A DNA stretch of 64,000 nucleotides from Erodium maritimum (Eukaryota > Streptophyta > Magnoliopsida > Geraniales > Geraniaceae), in contig OY997592.1 in assembly GCA_963921825.1 (NCBI GenBank), positions 53,216,336 to 53,280,335 on the forward strand, written 5' to 3'. A program made the translations under genes and the position numbers. The stretch's first letter is position 1, and the number at the start of each line of letters is the position of its first letter. Of this stretch, positions 20,792 through 30,765 are shown one piece after another. The notes beneath the pieces were generated by a model. It saw only the letters and a program-made list of their open reading frames with translations. It was not told the DNA's origin and made no database searches.

Positions 20792-22517
20792 TAATCCGGT
20801 GCCGGTTGGAGTTTGACAGATACTTTGAGATATTGGTTGAGTATTGAAGCCTGAGGGCATTGGTTATTGAATATTGTGAGGATTGATTGTTGAGCCTAAG
20901 GGCATTGGTTACTGGATATTATGAGGATTGATTATTGGAGCCTGAGGGCATTGGTTATTGGACCCTACGGGGCAGTTTGATGGATTACTTCGTGAGAGAT
21001 GGTTACTGTGGTTTCACCCAAGTGTATGCATCCTACGGGAACACTACCTTGGTTCCCTATGAAATATGGTCCTTTGGAGGCATTTCGAGAATTCCAACGA
21101 TAAGCGCCCAATTGGGATTGTCTTCGGTGCCCCGATGAATGTGCCTCCTCTGGACCGAGGGAAAATCTGATATGATATGGGTACTCTGGTGGATCGGAAT
21201 ATGGGAACCGATGTGATCACAGAATCTATCTATGGATCGGAGGCTTGAGAAAGCAAGTGGTTGGCGTGATATCAATTACTCACATTTTAATCGTTATGAT
21301 ACATTTAATATTTCTATGGAACCTTTCAAGTTACTGTTATCTTTATGAGTACGATGCTTATATTGTTCAATCCTATTTATTTAATATTTCATTGTTAATC
21401 GTATTATTTCATTATTTGAGTTATCTGTTTGAGCAGTACAGTTTTGATCTAAGGGTTGAGTTGTTAAGATTTTTCCTACTGAGCGTAAGCTCACCCCCTT
21501 TGGTTTCTTACTGTTTTACAAGCGTAGCTGATTTCTAGTGGGTTCGAGGCTCGGGAGCTTTTGGACATCTTGGGGTTTTTCTTAGACTTATGTTGGTCGT
21601 GTGTACTAAACATTATTTATTTGAATCTTTATGTTGAGTTGTGACTCATTGGAAGTTTTGGAACTATTTATCGATGTTGATTTGAGAGAGTTTATCTTGT
21701 TACTATAAAGGTTTTTGTTAGTTATTTATTGCTTTTCTACTTTTAATTCTGGTCACGTCTTGAGTCCGGTCAAAACCGGATTTGGGGCGTGACACATAGG
21801 AACTAGGCAAACAGATCTGAGAAGGGCAGAGTAAATAGTGAAGAAAGGAAATATTACAGAAATCCTTACCGAGGGCCAGAAGGCAAAGGGGAAGAAGGGA
21901 AGCTGCTCTTGCATCAACAGATCTGACAACCCGAAGAGGTAACATCCCCCGCCCACTGCACCGAGACTTTTAGAAACAAGGCCAAACGTGGCCGAACCCC
22001 TCGCCGCTTCGACGAGGCCCGGAATCCCGAGAACAGAAGTGGAAGGAGTGGCTCTGGAGCAAGGAAGTCCACCTAGAGAAATCGAAATCTCTGCGAGGAC
22101 AAGTAGCAAACCGGTGCGCGGAAACCAGATCTCGTCATCAGTAGTGGAGATGAAGAACGTCCCACTCAGATCTGATGCTGCCACAACCGAAGGTTGAGAG
22201 ACGCCGCTACACCGGAGAAGGAAGGATTCAACGCCAGGGTACCGTCGGATGGAGAAGGAGGAGTGCCACCGGTGACTCTCATGGGTGAACCCATGATTGT
22301 CACCGGCGGCGACAGAAAAGGAGAAGAGGGGCGACTCTAGGGTTTGTGGAGGAGAAGTCAAGAGAGAAGGGAGACCCTCTCTCTCCAGACCAGTGAATGC
22401 GTAGATCGAAGATCAAGTGTTTATTGAAATTGATTACTAATATTTATCAAAAATTAATAATGTGGTTACCAAGGTTTTAAAAAGCGCTAGGTGTTAGTCG
22501 AGCGATGAAGACCCTTA

Positions 22518-23299
22518 GAGCATGAACAACATAAAGGACCTTGGTGAGGGAGTGGGAGTGCAGAACAGTGTTGACTGGATTATTAATTGATATTTTGCTG
22601 TTTTATTTAATTCTTTATCAGAAACCGTTTAAATTATATAAACAAATGTGAACAAATAATAAATAAATTTAACACGAATAAAAATGAACTTTTTAATAAT
22701 GGAAAATAAATCAATAAAATATGTGTATGGAATAATATGGTCAACTATGTAATATTCATAGTAGTTGCTATAACGAAAAATCTTTGAGTCGGACCGGATA
22801 TAAATACACACAAAAATTATAATATGGTCAAATATATATTACATAAAAATGTTATTTTATTTGAAATATCATCCAGCACTAAATTATATAATATATAATC
22901 TATTAAAAAGAAGATTTGATTTTAAATTTTAATGTGCATTTCACTCCAAAATTAAAAGTATATCATATAAATTATAATAAAACATAATAACAAAAACTCA
23001 TCTAGCTCAATGGTAGAACCACAAGGTTTAAACCTTGAGGTTGGGGGTTCAAATCCAACAATTGACAAAAAAGTTTGTTTTTAAAAAAAACGCGTGCGAA
23101 TGCTAGGTGTCGGCCCGATATTGGGCCAGCATGGCCAAGGAGCGAGGAGCGCTGTCTGCGAGCCCGACCCGCGATTGGTGAGCGAGGAGCGAGGCCCGAG
23201 CCCAGGACCGCGCCACGGACCGCGCGAAAACCAACCCACAACGGAACGGGCCGCGATCCGCGGACCGAGCGCGCGCGGGCCGGCCCGTTGTTCATGCTC
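22518..23299. mobile_element. Non-autonomous PIF/Harbinger-like DNA element (782 bp)
   Basis: Perfect 13-bp terminal inverted repeats GAGCATGAACAAC (22518-22530) and GTTGTTCATGCTC (23287-23299) are flanked by the 3-bp duplication TTA (22515-22517, 23300-23302). This is the signature of PIF/Harbinger and Tourist-like elements. Removing it rejoins 'gatgaagaccc-tta-ggctttaggcg', a plausible empty site. The left two-thirds is AT-rich and the right end (23090-23290) very GC-rich, so the interior is composite. It encodes no transposase and includes a tRNA-like segment. Confidence 0.75.
22997..23066 (+). pseudogene. tRNA-Lys-like sequence (pseudo-tRNA or SINE head)
   Basis: An A-box-like TAGCTCAATGGT (23003-23014) and a B-box GGTTCAAATCC (23046-23056) are correctly spaced. 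A CAAGG/CCTTG anticodon-type stem lies between them, as in plant tRNA-Lys. The anticodon loop is six bases (TTTAAA) rather than seven, the D-stem is mismatched, and the acceptor ends do not pair. It is therefore not a functional tRNA gene. A- and T-rich tracts follow, which suits a SINE-derived fragment. Confidence 0.6.
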
Positions 23300-23657
23300 T
23301 TAGGCTTTAGGCGAGAACTAGTCAGGGGCTAGGCGGATTTTTTTTAATATCTGTAATTATTAATAAATATATATTACACAAGTATATTCAAAAACTCAAA
23401 ATATAAACTATATGTGTATTATATAAAAAAATATCAAGTATCAAAATACGAAAAACTAGCACATTAACAAAAAAGTCTTTAGCTCCAAAAAAAAATGGCG
23501 TTGAGAGTGTCAAGGGTTTCGCCGGTATATCGTGCAAAGTTTGTGTTGGAGATCGAAGGGCTAGTCCGACGTGGGTCGTCTTTGTTTTGGATGAAGGAGT
23601 TTTGGTAGTGTGGAGGAGAAGAGCTAGAAGGAAAGTATGGAGGAAATACAATAGAGG

Positions 23658-24515
23658 TTGATCAGTATTGTGATCGATAGTGATGATGAAGAAACAGTAG
23701 TACCAGATGCTCTGTTGAATATGAGCGGAGATAAGTACAAATATGGAATTGTTGACAAGGTATTGACTGAGAAGAGCTTCTGGGAAAGCGTATTCCGTTA
23801 TATGATGAAGAACTTGTGGACTGCACATAGTATTCAGCACGTCGACGTGGAAACCTTGACGTCGGAGTCGTCGGGCTTCTTCTTTAGATCAGACAGAGAA
23901 CAAAAAAAAGGTGTTGGAGATGGAGCCATGGGGTTTTAATAAAGCATTGGTGGCTATTACTGAGATTCGGTCGGATGATGTATTAGAGGAATTGAAGTTT
24001 GAATCTACAGCCATATGGTTGCAGGCTTTGGATTTGTCGTTCAAGGCATTAATCGAAGAGGTGGGTGAGATCATCGGAAACAAGGTGGGCCAATTCATAG
24101 AGGTGGACTATAATGAGGACGACCGGGTTAGGGAGAGTTTCATTCGAATTCGAGTCCGGTGGAGGTTGGATAATCCTCTTAAGAATATTGTTAAGATCAC
24201 CTTGGGAAAAATCAGGATGCTACAATGGTGAGGCTCCAATATGAACGAATTCTTGATTTTTGCTTCTTCTCTGAACATTTGAATCATGTTGAGAGAGATT
24301 GTACCATGGACAAAGTAGTTAACCCGAAAGTTAAAGGTAAGCACGGGTCGCCTATGAGAGAAGACCCTCCTCGATTTGGTGGGGGTTTAAAGAGAGGGAG
24401 TACGAATGACCAAATGAGAGCGAAGGCCGGTCGTGAGGCCAAAATGTGGTTGGTTTCCCTGCAGCCAGAAGAGGACGTTCATAGTCAAGCTTATTATTTG
24501 AGGGGAGAAGCGTAA
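23658..24515 (+). pseudogene. LINE ORF1 remnant: DUF4283-like region and zinc knuckle
   Basis: The reading starts near 23658 and passes DKVLTEKSFWESVFRYMMK and NLWTAHSI, typical of the DUF4283 region of plant LINE ORF1. A frameshift near 23910 leads into EPWGFNKALVAITEIRSDD and IIGNKVGQFIEVD. Another near 24228 leads to the zinc knuckle. That knuckle reads CFFSEHLNHVERDC, so the second Cys is Ser and zinc binding is probably lost. Charged, low-similarity sequence continues to about 24970 with stops. Confidence 0.8.
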
Positions 24516-24975
24516 GGGAGGGCTCTCCTTTTGACTCTTGGGTTCGCGATGGAGCAGGGACGTGCATTCATGACCCTGACAACCCTGTACCAGCCCCAGG
24601 GTTCATCATTCACAAGGGAGGATTGGGGGCGAAATGGTTACTTGTCCGATAAAAGAGAAAGCGATAGTAAGGGGTACTGACTTTGTGGCCGTAGAGAAGG
24701 TGTACCGGGGTGTAGAAGATGAGGTCAAGCAAGAGGCAATAATATTGGAGAAAGTTAAGGAGAAAGTGAAGAGAACATAGAAAAAAAAAAGATAAGCTAC
24801 TGATACCAGTGGAGAAGGAGGAAGTACAAGGTGTTGCACTAGAGGAAACGAGTAGGAAGAGGAAGAATGAGTTTGAGGATAAGCCGACGAAGTTTGGGGA
24901 CATTAACTCTGCTCCGGAGAAGGAGACCTTAGTAGTATTGGAGAGGTCTACTAAGCAGCCTCGTCAGGCGCAATA

Positions 24976-25718
24976 ATATCTTTATCTTGGAACTACCGAG
25001 GGATTGGGAACCCAAGGGCTACACAATTCATTACCAAATATATTATTCGAAAGAAACCAGATCTTGTGTTTTTATGTTAAACAAAGGTTGCAAATTACGT
25101 CTTGGAAGGTATAAGCAGAAGTGTGTGGATGGATGGTTTATTAGCTATCTCGAGTGTTGGAGATAGTGGGGGTGTAGCTATCATGTGGCGTAATAAGGGG
25201 AGTGGAAGGATCAGAAAGTATGGAAAGAATTTCATTGATTTACTGTTCACGTCTGATAATGGTACTGTGTTTCGAGTGACAAGAATTTATGGTGAACCCA
25301 GGCGTGAATTACGAGCTGAGACGTGGAATCTTATGAAAATCCTTGTAGGACAATGGGAGGGACCCTGGATGATGATTAAGGACTTTAATAATATTGTAGG
25401 TTCTTAAGATGTTAGAGGCCTGGATCCTTATCCGGAGTGGTGACTAGATGGCTTTCAGAATGCTTTGAATGAGGGTGGACTTCGGGATGTGACAATAGAG
25501 GGTCATCGATATATTTGGGAAATGGGACGTCACAAGAGAGATGATGGAAAATCGCATCTTGAACGTGCACTTATAAATGGGGTGTGGGAAGTCCCTATTG
25601 TTTGTCTTGGGGAGAGAGAAATGATAAGCAAATGATGGAGGGGATTTCGTTTTGAACAAGGCTGGATAAGAGATAGTGGATGTGATAGAGTCATGAAAGA
25701 GATATGGAACAGGTCTAC
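24976..25718 (+). pseudogene. LINE ORF2 remnant: AP-like endonuclease
   Basis: From about 24979 the sequence reads SWNYRGIGNPRATQFITKYI, the N-terminus of a plant LINE endonuclease. After stops, 25102-25407 continues with GDSGGVAIMWRNKGSG and VTRIYGEPRRELRAETWNLM. The normal GDFN box appears as KDFN. The region ends at the target site (TCTAC, 25714-25718) of the inverted solo LTR. Confidence 0.8.
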
Positions 25719-26320
25719 TATCACGCCCCAATTTCAGTAAACCGAACTCGGGACGCGAACATTTAAAATCATAAAACATTTGAAACCTGTTTTGGATCAA
25801 CACTTTAAAATCTCCATTTAGTTAAACAAAATAGTATTTACAACTCAAAAATAAGTCCCAACAAGTGGACAAGGTACAAGGTATCCGTCACTAGACTCAA
25901 AAGACAAAACCCGGACTCCGCTCCTAGCTCCACAAGCTTCGAGAGCTCACCTAGTCCGTCCTGTGATCAGTACCTGTAGGAAAAGCAGCTAGGGGTGAGA
26001 GTTCGCTCACCACCACAGATAACAGACTGACTACGGCATAATTAGCAGACAATGTCGGTAACACCAACAACAAACTCAACATCGGGGATCACTGTCCCCA
26101 ACTCAAGTACTCCGACTGACACACACACACAGTGACCTTCCTCGAATGACTCGACACTTGACACGTAAAGTAGACCCGACACAACGATTGACGACCTCCT
26201 CCAAAGACTCAAGAGACCACCACGCAACACCCAAGATCACAAAGGATCGCACACCTAACAAGATCACAAAGGATCGCATACCAGCTGCTCAGTAACCTCC
26301 TCAACTCACGCGAACACGGA

Positions 26321-26508
26321 TTAGGCTAGCCAAAGAATGCTTACAACCTGTTGATACTCAAAATCGGATCAGGCTAGCCAAAGAATGCTTACAACCTGTT
26401 GATACTCAAACTTGGTCAGGCCAGCCAAAGAATGCTTGCAACCTACCGGGATTCAAACTTGGTCAGGCCAGCCAAAGAATGCTTGCAACCTACCGGGATC
26501 CGCAATCA
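26321..26508 (-). repeat. Four 46-48 bp tandem repeats in the inverted solo LTR
   Basis: Plus-strand units read 'aggctagccaaagaatgctt' or 'aggccagccaaagaatgctt' followed by 'acaacctgttgatactcaa'. This is the reverse complement of the unit family at 5068-5246. Two sub-variants alternate as pairs, suggesting duplication of a dimer. Confidence 0.85.
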
Positions 26509-26539
26509 CAATCACAAGCAAGGTTCAACCAACAGTAAC

Positions 26540-26830
26540 AAGACCAGTTCAACATTGCACAGGCACTCATGGCCACACAAGACACCAACAGTAAAACACG
26601 GACTCAACAACCCCACGGCACTCTCGGCCACACAAGATACCAACAGTAACTCACGGGCTCAACAACCCCACGGCACTCACGGCCACCCAAGACACCAACA
26701 ACAAAGAAACACGGGTTCAACAACCCAACGGGCACTCATGGCCACCCAAGACACCAATAATAAAGCAACACGGGTTCAACAACCCAACGGGCACTCATGG
26801 CCACCCAAGACACCAATAATAACACAATCA
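26540..26830 (-). repeat. Minisatellite, reverse of the GGGTGGCC family
   Basis: About six units of 'gcactcatggccacccaaga' plus 'caccaa..acacgggttcaacaacccaacg', roughly 55-60 bp each. This is the reverse complement of the long-form units at 4840-5030. The ORF across it (26399-27043) is a by-product of the repeats. Confidence 0.8.
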
Positions 26831-28682
26831 ACCTCCGGCATAACCAATGCCTCCAACAGTCCTAATATCAACAGTTTCTCAAACAACCTCCGGGCATGGT
26901 CATATACCTCCAGTACTCCTAGTTTCGATAAGTTCACAATCAACCTCCGGGCATGGTCATATGCCTCCAGTAATTCTAATAACGCTAAGTTCTCTGCTCC
27001 TACGACACTACTAAGTGTCATATGCGTTTCCAAACTTCGATAACCTACCTAACCCACGACACCCCAAGTGTCACACGCATTTCTAATATTCGATAACCTA
27101 CTTAACCCACGACACCCCAGTGTCACATGCATTTCTACTGTTAACTTTCCCCAGTCAGGGCCAACATCCGGCTACTTTTCCCTACCTTGTGCGTGTTTTC
27201 CAAAAGCCAACCAACGAGCTCCGATGATGATCTCAGTCACTCACCCAGCTTTCCCTTGCCTCGGTCCGTGGCACGATCTAAAAGAACACAATTTTTAAAA
27301 GCACTTTAAACTCGCAGGAAATAAACCGGAAATTAACAAACTTAACGCCCAAACGCAACCCCAAAAATGTCGATCACTCCCAAACTTCCCAATTACTCGA
27401 CATTGTCGATAAAGGACCCGTAAAGGCCCGATTCGCCCGTCATGGCGAATCTCCAAATATTCCCGTTTTCGTTTCTATGGTCCTAGAATAATTCAAGGGT
27501 CCCAATGCACTTGACGGGATCGAATTCCGACTTCCGAGTCAATTAATTAACGTTTAAAGTTTCTAAAACCCGTTAATTATAACTTTTCCAATTTAATTCC
27601 AAATTTCGATTTAGTTAAGGATAAATGGTCCGGGGAACGTTTTAAACCACCTGAACCCTAAACCCGATCACCCGAGCACGTGGGCCCCACCCAGCCCACT
27701 TGGCCGTGGGCCCTAGGATTTCAATGGGGCTCGGCCACCATGGTGGTGGCTGGTCCCAACTCCGGCCAGCCACCCCATGGCTGGCCGGCCAGCCACCCCA
27801 TGGCCAGCCGGCCACCACCCACGGTGGCCGGAGCTCCTCCCGAGCTTCCGGTCACCGGAAAAAGGGAAATCACACCTCCAACCACCTTTAAAACGTCTCC
27901 AACACTTCCCCAAACTCAATACAACCCTAACCCAATAGTTTCACCCAAACCCTAACTTTCAAAAGTTAACAAAACGACGATCTGTTTAGGTCTTACCAAC
28001 GAGGAAGACGAGGGGAAGTCGATTAATCTTTGTCTTGAGACGATCCAAGGGTTGGATATTCTCCAAACCCTAGTTCTTCCTCCTTCTCTCTTCTTCTCCT
28101 TCTCCTTCTCTCTCTAAACACTCTCTTCCTTTTCTATTTCAAAACACTAACACAATTTCTCTTTTTTTTTTCTCTTTTAACACATGTGGTCGGCCACACC
28201 TCCCTCACCACTCATTTTCCCCCCAAAACTAACACCACCACTTGTTGGACAAGTGGTAAGGTGGGCCCCACACCTTTTGAAAAATATCTACCAGATATTT
28301 TCCAATCAGATTCGCGAAAAACGAACGTTTCGGGCCCCGAACGGGCAGTTTTCCCAAGAAATTACGAAACTTGGCGGGCTACAAGGAAACGGCTCAACTA
28401 AGACCGCTGCAACGACGGCTAAGCTTTTTGGATCCAAAACGGTCCTCGAATGGACCAAAACGTCGCTCGGTTGACTTTTCCAGCGAAAAGTCAACATTTC
28501 CCAAACTGATCAGAAAGTTGCCCTGAGTCCCCCGGAACTCACTTTGGTCGATAACGGGGTCAACTTAAGTCTTGTATGACCCTCAGGGTCATTTTAGGTT
28601 CAATTAAGTGTCTGTCTTAGAAATTTTAAATTTTCCTGTTTTTCGCAGGTTTGACTAGCGTTGACCGGGAGTGGTTATTACA

Positions 28683-29425
28683 TCTACATATTGTGACTTA
28701 GCGGAGAAATGTAGAAAGGTGGCATTGGGTTTGGGCCATTGGGCGAGAACTGAGTATGGTAATGTGGAGAGGTAGATTAGAAATTTCCTACACGAGTTGA
28801 ATTCCCTAAAGGGGTCGTGGTGCACGACTCGAGGGGCTCGGATTCAAGCATTAAGGGATGAACTGTCAGAGTTACTTCGTAGGAAACAAATAGCCTGAAA
28901 GCAAAGAGCGAAGTAATTCTGGTTAGATGAGGGGGATGCAAACACAAGATACTTTCATCGTAAAGCTTTAGTTCAGAAGAAAAGAAATAAATTAACCAGG
29001 CTCCGGACAGAGGTGGAGTGTGGGCGGAATGGAGCGACGATTTGGAAGGGGTAGTGGAGAACTATATTAATGACTTGTTTCAGGCAGATGAGGGATAAGA
29101 GGAATCGGTTAGTGACTTTGTGTCGAGGTCGATTTCAGAAGAGGATAACGAAAGTCTAACCAAATTGGTTACTCAAGAGGAAGTAACATGAGAATCTTTC
29201 AATATGGAAGCACTGAATTCCCCGGGCCCGGATGGTTTTAACTCCGGGTTTTTTCAGCATTATTGGAATCTGATTGGTAGGGAAGTGGGAGATATGGTTC
29301 AACAAGTGTTTGTGGACAGTACATTACCAGAGGGGTTGAATGGCACCAATTTGGTGTTAGTTTTGAAGGTACGATGCCAAGAAAGATTGAGTGAATTCAG
29401 ACCCATAGCGCTTTGTAATGTTCTG
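28683..29425 (+). pseudogene. LINE ORF2 remnant: linker and N-terminal reverse transcriptase
   Basis: The endonuclease-RT linker continues right after the duplicated TCTAC. The RT start at 29204 reads MEALNSPGPDGFNSGFFQHYW, and FRPIALCNV lies before 29425. Several stops precede 29204. The next bases of this RT lie at 32339, beyond the second solo LTR. Confidence 0.8.
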
Positions 29426-29939
29426 TGTAAGAACTGCCCCGGGTCGATTCCGGTCGAACCGGAGGTTTTCGGCGAAAGATGACTTTTTGCCGGAAAAGTC
29501 AACCGTTGACTCCGGGCGTCATTCGGGACCTTTCCGGGGCCAAAAAGCTTATCCGTCGTTACGGTTAGCTTAATTGAGCCGTTTCCTTTCAAATGACTGT
29601 AATATTGGGAAAAGTCAACCTGGACCTTTTATCGATCAAACGCGGTCCGATTAGAAACTAAATTCGATTAAACTGGAAGTGCTGGATCTGTTTTGGTAGG
29701 TGTGGTCCCCACTATGGACACTTGTCCATAGTAGCTTGGGTGAGAAGATACAAGGGAGAAAGACCCCTATACCCTTGAAATTGTTCATTTGAGGCTTTTG
29801 GACACAAATCAACGACGCCAGCGGTGGAAGAGGGAGGAGGGAAGATGCCGGAGGAGGACGGGTGGCCGGGGACGACGCCGGCGGAGGACGGGTGGCTGGA
29901 GACCACGCCGGAGCTGCCGGAGAAGATGAACTCGATCCA

Positions 29940-30190
29940 GATTTTTTTTTTTAATAAAATTAATTTTTTTATAAAATAAAAATGATTTTTATATATAAAA
30001 CTGTTTTTAATAAAAAAATTATTTATGTATAAAAAAATTAATTATTAAAAAATAAAACTAATTAAATATAAAATCTGATTTTAAAATATAAAAATATGAT
30101 TTTTTTTTAAAAAAAACTGATTTTTGAAAAAAAAATTCAGTTTTTATAAAATTTATTTATTTTATTTTGAAAATTAAAAGTAATTAGAAA
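29940..30190. repeat. AT-rich low-complexity block in a solo LTR
   Basis: Almost only A and T, with many 'aaaataaaa' and 'tttttta' runs. It lies between the GC-rich leader and the direct repeats of the same LTR. The sister LTR at 18779 lacks it, so it is a local insertion or expansion. Confidence 0.85.
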
Positions 30191-30318
30191 TTAAGGAAAA
30201 ATAAAAACTGAGGGTATAATGGTCATTTCATTATTAAGTCAAAAGTCAACTAAAATGATAAAGGGCAAAATGGTCTTTTCACTTTGGTCTGTTAGTTTTT
30301 TAACAGCAGAAAACCAAA

Positions 30319-30412
30319 TCGTTCGTGGACGAATCATTAAGGTACCTTATCGGACACAAAATTCATTAGGGTACCTTATCGTTCGTGGACGAAACATAAG
30401 GGTACCTTATCG
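30319..30412 (+). repeat. Pair of 34-bp direct repeats
   Basis: Copies at 30319-30352 and 30379-30412 begin TCGTTCGTGGACGAA and end GGTACCTTATCG. A third partial copy (GGTACCTTATCG) lies at 30370-30380. Each unit holds a small TTCGT-GG-ACGAA palindrome. Confidence 0.85.
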
Positions 30413-30512
30413 TAAATAACCCTTGGAGGTTTAAGAGTTCATCAATGGAGTTTTGTGGATAAAATTCGTGGAAAAACGAAGTTGGGGAATAAGAAGGGGG
30501 TCTGCTCTAGTA

Positions 30513-30765
30513 TGGCACGGAACGTCGCACTGAACGGGCCAGGTTCCGGCACGGAGTGCCGCATGGACCGGGTCAGGGTCCAGCACGGACCGTGCCTGGT
30601 CCCGGGCCGGTCTGCAGCACGGACCGTGCCTTGTCCCGGGCCGGAGTGCCGCACGGGCCGTGCCTGGTTCCGGGCCGGTCTGTGGCGCGGGCCGGGTCGG
30701 GTGCCAGGCCGGTGTGCTGCACGGGCCGGGTCGGTTTCCGGGCCTGTGGGCCACCCGGATTGGGC
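30513..30765 (+). repeat. GC-rich palindromic minisatellite in a solo LTR
   Basis: About six units of roughly 42 bp built around GCACGGACCGTGCC and CCGGGCCGGTCTG. Several contain perfect GCACGG-CCGTGC dyads. It is homologous to 19655-19870. Long open frames on both strands (30431-30820) follow from the repeat and high GC and are not genes. Confidence 0.85.

Larger units (their letters stand above)
18779..21794 (+). mobile_element. Solo LTR (3016 bp), TGTAAGAACTGCC type
   Basis: It starts TGTAAGAACTGC, ends GGGGCGTGACA, and has perfect CATAG duplications (18774-18778, 21795-21799). Its 5' third resembles the complete gypsy LTR ('ccggaaaagtcaaccg..gtcattcggg'), and its terminus is the shared Tekay-type end. 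It carries a GC-rich minisatellite (19655-19870), a GAG|GTAGGG box at 20167, an uninterrupted 13-G run near 20779, and a diverged palindrome TGAGC-GTAA-GCTCA at 21480-21493. There is no coding content. Confidence 0.92.
18245..22414 (-). mobile_element. Short non-autonomous LINE-like retroposon (minus), split by a solo LTR
   Basis: With the solo LTR removed (18779-21794 plus one CATAG), about 1.15 kb remains. It is flanked by 13-bp direct repeats AAGTGTATATTGA (18232-18244) and AAGTGTTTATTGA (22415-22427), one mismatch. The minus-strand 3' end reads '..aaaacaaaaaatttgctaatcaaaaaaa', almost the same tail as the intact-looking LINE ending at 61228. Its 5' part (22361 down to about 21800) has an open Ser/Pro-rich frame resembling a LINE leader. 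Endonuclease and RT are absent. I infer mobilisation in trans by an L1. Confidence 0.6.
25719..28682 (-). mobile_element. Inverted solo LTR (2964 bp), TGTAATAACCACT type
   Basis: On the minus strand it starts TGTAATAACCACTCCCGGTC (plus 28682 downward) and ends at 25719. Perfect TCTAC duplications flank it (25714-25718, 28683-28687). The plus-strand first bases are TATCACG instead of the expected TGTCACG, so one terminal base is mutated. It is the closest relative in this window of the complete gypsy LTRs at 47520 and 55867. On the minus strand it has a donor-like AAG|GTAGGG near 27185, an acceptor-like CAG|GT near 25974, and minisatellites between. Confidence 0.92.

Noticed and set aside
21753..22361. 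202-codon minus-strand frame as a host gene
   Set aside because: Its end lies in the solo LTR. The rest is the leader of a small LINE-like retroposon with flanking repeats.
22997..23066. Functional tRNA-Lys gene
   Set aside because: Six-base anticodon loop, mismatched D-stem and unpaired acceptor ends rule out a normal tRNA.
26399..27043. 214-codon open frame
   Set aside because: It runs across reversed LTR minisatellites and reads as repeated peptide text with no known domain.
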